A stretch of 64,000 nt of DNA, from contig JAITYX010000008.1 in assembly GCA_021018815.1 (NCBI GenBank), forward strand, positions 1,486,001-1,550,000. The letters run 5' to 3'. This stretch comes from Talinum fruticosum. Taxonomy: Eukaryota; Streptophyta; Magnoliopsida; Caryophyllales; Talinaceae. The notes below the pieces were generated by a model. It had not been told where the DNA came from. It did no database searches and saw only the letters and a program-made list of their open reading frames with translations. Both the position numbers and the translations under genes were made by a program. Below are positions 60,010 through 64,000 of this stretch, one piece after another (the stretch's first letter is position 1; the number at the start of each line of letters is the position of its first letter).

Positions 60010-61400
60010 AATTGTCACAGCCTTATTTGTGTTACACCTTAAGATTTGATCTTGAGTTGTGAAAGTGAACCTTTTTTTTGGTATTATCGGTAAATTCGTA
60101 TGGTTAAATCTTATATAATGTGACGGGGACTGCAATATTACAATTTTCGGTTTGATGGTTAAATCATTTTTCCAAATTTTTTTATATCGGTTATGTTATG
60201 TTAAAACTATCATGAGTAGATATGAGGATATAGTAATATTGCAACCCCTCTTTTATTGAAAAGGATCTAGGTAATACGAGGATGAAGGTGTTGTTGTGAG
60301 GTCGGTTGTTGATTGTTGAGAGTTTGGACGTAGTTATTTTTTTATGTATAATAGGGTTCAATTTATTTATTTAGTGTTGTGAGGTTGGTTGTTAATTCTT
60401 GGAAGTTTGGACGTGTTTATGTTTTTTATGTACAGAGAGTTCGATTTATTCATTTGTGTAGTGCACAAAGTTCTTTTTGTGTTTGAGCTTGGAAGTTGCA
60501 CGATTGGTTATTTTGTCTCGTTTTATTTAGTTTTTGAATTTAAAATTGGGTATTGCTTATTGTTTCTTTAACAAAGTCATTAAGGGGCAAAAAACAGGGT
60601 CGCAACAAGCATGCTTTTAATAGTTGAAAGGGAATAATATTTCCAAATCTATTATTATTCATAGAATCGTATTTTTACAAAGACAAAAAATGCAAGCTTT
60701 GCTCTGACTATTTTATAAGGGATTTGAGGTCTTGTGTTTGATCGAAAAAATTTTCCTTTTTCAAAAGGAGGAAAAAATGAACAAATTTACATGCTCTTGT
60801 AAGCAAATTCGGAAGAATTGCAGACTTAAGACGCATGTGGAGCACAACTTCACAAACATAGAAGGGGGCCTTCATGGACCTCGTGTTAGATCACATGTAT
60901 ACTACGCGTGGGAAAAGGGTCTTATTTAAGCGTATGTTTTGTATAAAACTGTAAAAAGTTGAAAGATAATAAAGAGTTATGAATAAAACTGTACGAGTTA
61001 CAAAAGCTGTAAAATAAAATAGCTGTAAAGTTATAAAAAATTATAAAAAAATATAAAAATTTATAAAACTGTAACATTGAGTTAAATGAAACATAACTTC
61101 AGTGACTTTATTGAAATTATTTAGTATATGCTTCTCAAGATAACACAAAAAAACACCGAAAAAAGGAAGGGACCCACCAATAGATAAAAGCATGAATCAG
61201 TACAAAATGCACAAACGACAATGAAATCAAAACGCTATATGTGTCATGTGTGTACTTATTACTCTCAAAACGTTAGCGACGAGTCTCCCATCGCAATCCA
61301 CCACGTACAAGTCACAGTCATTTGGTCATTCCCACATGAACGTGCCACAAATGCCCAAATGCTTTCGATCATAATTCATCAAACAAAACAGGCCTCCTCT
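60010..61400. other. Spacer and AKR upstream region
   Basis: No gene recognised. 60940-61080 is rich in TGTAAAA/TTATAAAA repeats similar to the reverse of about 14500-14650. Doubled GAGGTTGGTTGTTAATT-like segments occur near 60298 and 60379. Confidence 0.4.
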
Positions 61401-61410
61401 ACTTTATATC
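61401..61410 (+). promoter_or_regulatory. TATA box of the aldo-keto reductase gene
   Basis: ACTTTATATC about 115 bp before the ATG at 61523, followed by a CT/CA-rich leader (CTCACTCACTCACTACCTCC). Confidence 0.5.
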
Positions 61411-61522
61411 TCTTAAAAGAAAGGAAAATTAGCAACCCATCTCACTCACTCACTACCTCCCTCCAAAATGCTACAAACACCCGAGAATTGAACCTAGGGA
61501 AAACACAGAAAGAAAGAGAAAC

Positions 61523-63499
61523 ATGGGAGATGTGGCGATTTCACCGCAAGTTCCAACCGTTCAGCTGAGCCACGGTGGTGTCTCAATGCCAGTCTTGGGC
61601 CTTGGGATGGCCCCGAACCCCCGGTCCCAGACGAGGTGACAAAAACTGCCACGATGGAGGCTGCAGAGGTTGGGTACCGACACTTTGACACAGCTACTAT
61701 ATACTTTACTGAGGAAGCTCTTGGGGAGGGGATCAAGGAAGTGCTCGATCTTGGGATAGTCAAGTCAAGAGAGGAGCTCTTCATCACTTCTAAACTCTGG
61801 TGTGCGGATGCTCATCCTCACCTCATTCTCCCTGCACTCAAAACCAGCCTTCAGTAAGTTACTTGTCAATTTTAGAATTGTTTAGACAGAAGGATATCTA
61901 CTTTGAAAATGTTATTTTCTCAGAACGATAAAACATAGAAGCTCAGAGTAGGCATTTTACAAGATCAGATTAAGTTCTTACTACTATTATCCTATGTTAC
62001 ATGGGCTCGGGTATGGATCTGAGTTGTGCAACTCCTCGAAGCTCTAAATTCAGAACAGGGGGACAAAATTGGGACACGGATATGAGGACGCAGTCACTTT
62101 ACATGTGCAAATAGCAATTTCAAAATTGATCTTTCTAGGGTATTTCATTAATTAAAATGTTGTCCACTAGTAAAACAGTTGAACCACTAAAGATTAAAGA
62201 ACCATTTAAAAATAATAAACAAAGAAGGAAAAAAACCATATATTCCTCTTTTTCACCTCTGCGACTTTAGAGTTTGGATATGTATCTGACACATGTCATG
62301 TGTGACACGGGTAGAGTAGAACAGAACAGAAAGGCCGAGTCTCATAGCCATTATCTTGGTTCTTATTTAAAATAGGAAAGTAAAGTCATCTGATTTTGTT
62401 GAGGACACAGGAATATGAAGCTGGAATACCTGGATCTATACCTGATACATTGGCCTGTAAGTGCAAAGCCAGGGCCACCTGCCTATCCAATTAAGAAGGA
62501 AGACTTCCTTCCTTTTGACCTCAGGGGTGTGTGGGCTGCCATGGAAGAATGCCAAAGACTTGGCCTGGCAAAGGCAATTGGCGTCAGCAATTTCACCCGA
62601 AAAAGCTTGACGAGCTGTTGGCCTTTGCCACCATCCCACCTGCTGTCAATCAGGTAAGTTGTCAACATTTGTTAAATAAAGGCTTAAGTTATGAGACATA
62701 TCAGCTAGGTCATTTTTGTACCCCACGTGAGTTTGGTCATCTTAAATTCACATCAGGAACCATTGATGCAAAATTTTGATCATATTCTGGCTTGTTCTCG
62801 GATTAAAATATGTAATCAATGTCGGTCAAAAAATATTAGGCTACCTGGGTTACAGTAGTGTAACTTTGTGCTTAGATTAAAAAAGTTAAGAGCTGGCTTA
62901 TTTCAGGTCTGGCTTTAAATCAGGTAACTGAATACAGTACAGCCTAGAGGTGAGTTTCGTGGCATCTGAATGTTGACAGAATTTTGTTGAAAATTTTTCA
63001 AAGGTAGAGGTAAATCCAACATGGCAACAAAAGGAACTAATAGAATTCTGCAAGACAAAGGGAATCCTGGTGACAGGATACTCACCACTAGGCGGCCCCC
63101 TTGGTGGGCACAACGGAGTGATGGAATCCAATGTCCTCAAGGAAATAGCCAAAGCCAAAGGAAAGACTGTTGCTCAGGTGCTTCATCTTTAGTGTTGCTT
63201 CCCGCTAGTTCATTGTGGTGTCAAATTGATATCATAGTTGGTTTAATAAAAATCAATGGGTGTTTACTGTTTAGGTTGCACTGAGGTGGGCATATGAGCA
63301 GGGTATTGCAGTGGTGGCAAAGAGTTTCAACAAGGAAAGGATGAAACAAAACCTGGAGATTTTCAGCTGGGAATTAAGCCCCGAGGACCATGAGAAAATT
63401 CGTACAATCCCACAAGGCAGGACATGCACAGGATTGGATTACACTTCGCCCTTGGGGCCTATTCCCACAGTTGAGGAGCTTTGGGATGGAGACATTTAA
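61523..63499 (+). CDS. NADPH-dependent aldo-keto reductase (AKR4-like), two apparent 1-bp frameshifts
   Basis: Exons 61523-61853, 62411-62653, 63004-63177, 63275-63499; all introns GT-AG. With two bases restored, phases match and give 324 residues, normal for the family: a cytosolic (alpha/beta)8 barrel reducing carbonyls with NADPH. Seen: [12 protein letters not shown] at the N-terminus, catalytic tetrad D56 and Y61 (HFDTATIY), K91 (FITSKLW) and H124 (YLIHWP), then [53 protein letters not shown] and the ELWDGDI end. It resembles dicot enzymes annotated as deoxymugineic-acid-synthase-, methylecgonone- or codeinone-reductase-like; the substrate cannot be read from sequence. The frame breaks at a five-C run (61618-61622) in exon 1 and a five-A run (62600-62604) in exon 2; exons 3 and 4 are clean. 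Confidence 0.88.
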
Positions 63500-63509
63500 G
63501 AACAATTTC

Positions 63510-63580
63510 TAATAAGAGGATACTTCATCATGTGGTGTCTTGATCTCTACTCTAATAAGAGGATACTTCATCATGTGGTG
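63510..63580 (+). repeat. 29-bp direct repeat in the AKR 3' trailer
   Basis: CTAATAAGAGGATACTTCAT plus CATGTGGTG occurs at 63510-63538 and 63552-63580, period 42, identical by eye. Confidence 0.85.
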
Positions 63581-64000
63581 AAATCTTAATCTCTACCGCT
63601 TTGTCACCGCCCCCAAAAAAAAAAAAAATAAAGAAAATAAAAAGAAGACTTGGAACTTTTCTGGATAACACAATATCCTGGTGATTAGATGGCATGTATC
63701 TCTTGATGAATAAACAGATATTGCATAGTGGCTCTGGTTCTTTTCACTTGATCTCATTGGATATATAGTTACAAACTTTTGAAGATTATTTGAAAACTAG
63801 AGTAGAGATGGACTCAATTTTTACAAGGAAAAAGATCAGAATCCGAAATGCAACTCCTGAAATGATAAGATTTAATCCAGGAATTGCGAGATAAAAAGAG
63901 AAGAGCTAATCGTGTCTTTTTGAAATCAGCAAGTGACCTTTGCCACTGTACTCAGAGTGATAATTAGTACAAAGGACAAAATCACAGTTATAACATACTT
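63581..64000. other. AKR 3' trailer and downstream sequence
   Basis: An A-run at about 63613-63627 and an AATAAA at 63709-63714 (possible polyadenylation signal, about 210 bases after the stop). No further gene before the window ends. Confidence 0.4.

Overview
This is a 64-kb piece of a plant nuclear genome, almost certainly a flowering plant and probably a eudicot. The evidence is AT-rich spacers, GT-AG introns, Stowaway-like MITEs, tRNA-derived SINEs, and plant-type gene families: BAHD acyltransferases, a single C2H2 finger with QALGGH and an EAR tail, a JINGUBANG-like WD40 protein, a secreted matrix metalloproteinase (MMP), and an AKR4-type aldo-keto reductase. There are no bacterial features, no CRISPR array and no retrotransposon polyprotein.

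Layout. (1) 0.3-10.9 kb is a decayed tandem array of HCT-like BAHD acyltransferases. It holds an exon-1-only copy (788-1451), one complete two-exon gene (6829-8594), an internally deleted copy (10476-10684) and two small start-of-gene relics (4414, 9179). Shared flanks and shared MITEs show segmental duplication. (2) 13.2-13.9 kb: an EAR-motif C2H2 repressor on the minus strand. (3) 14-22 kb: gene-poor, with a SINE and microsatellites. (4) 22.2-22.95 kb: a secreted FAS1-domain protein (minus). (5) 24.4-29.2 kb: a seven-exon SAM-domain protein gene (minus). (6) 29.2-42.3 kb: mostly non-coding, with two leader-like regions (near 32 kb and 36.5 kb) and one unrecognised broken ORF (39.45 kb). (7) 42.3-43.6 kb: an intronless seven-bladed WD40 gene (minus). 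(8) 44-52 kb: no recognisable gene. (9) 52.4-53.5 kb: an MMP gene (minus), with a dead MMP relic at 58.65-58.78 kb. (10) 57.16-57.83 kb: a 665-bp foldback. (11) 59.65-60.0 kb: a small basic-protein gene. (12) 61.5-63.5 kb: a four-exon aldo-keto reductase (plus).

Two themes stand out. First, the BAHD array has one intact coding copy, and that copy lacks a promoter block kept by the two broken ones. Second, four otherwise well-conserved genes (SAM, MMP, small basic protein, AKR) need one-base corrections to read through. Six of the seven corrections are a missing base in a homopolymer, and in the spliced genes intron phase independently demands the missing base. This looks more like homopolymer error in the assembly than gene death. 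In the MMP, however, the two shifts compensate, so the sequence as given encodes an open 317-residue enzyme with its cysteine switch scrambled; that could be real biology.

The genes do not form an obvious pathway; the only local cluster is the BAHD array. Functional statements are family-level inferences from motifs read by eye. No database search was run.
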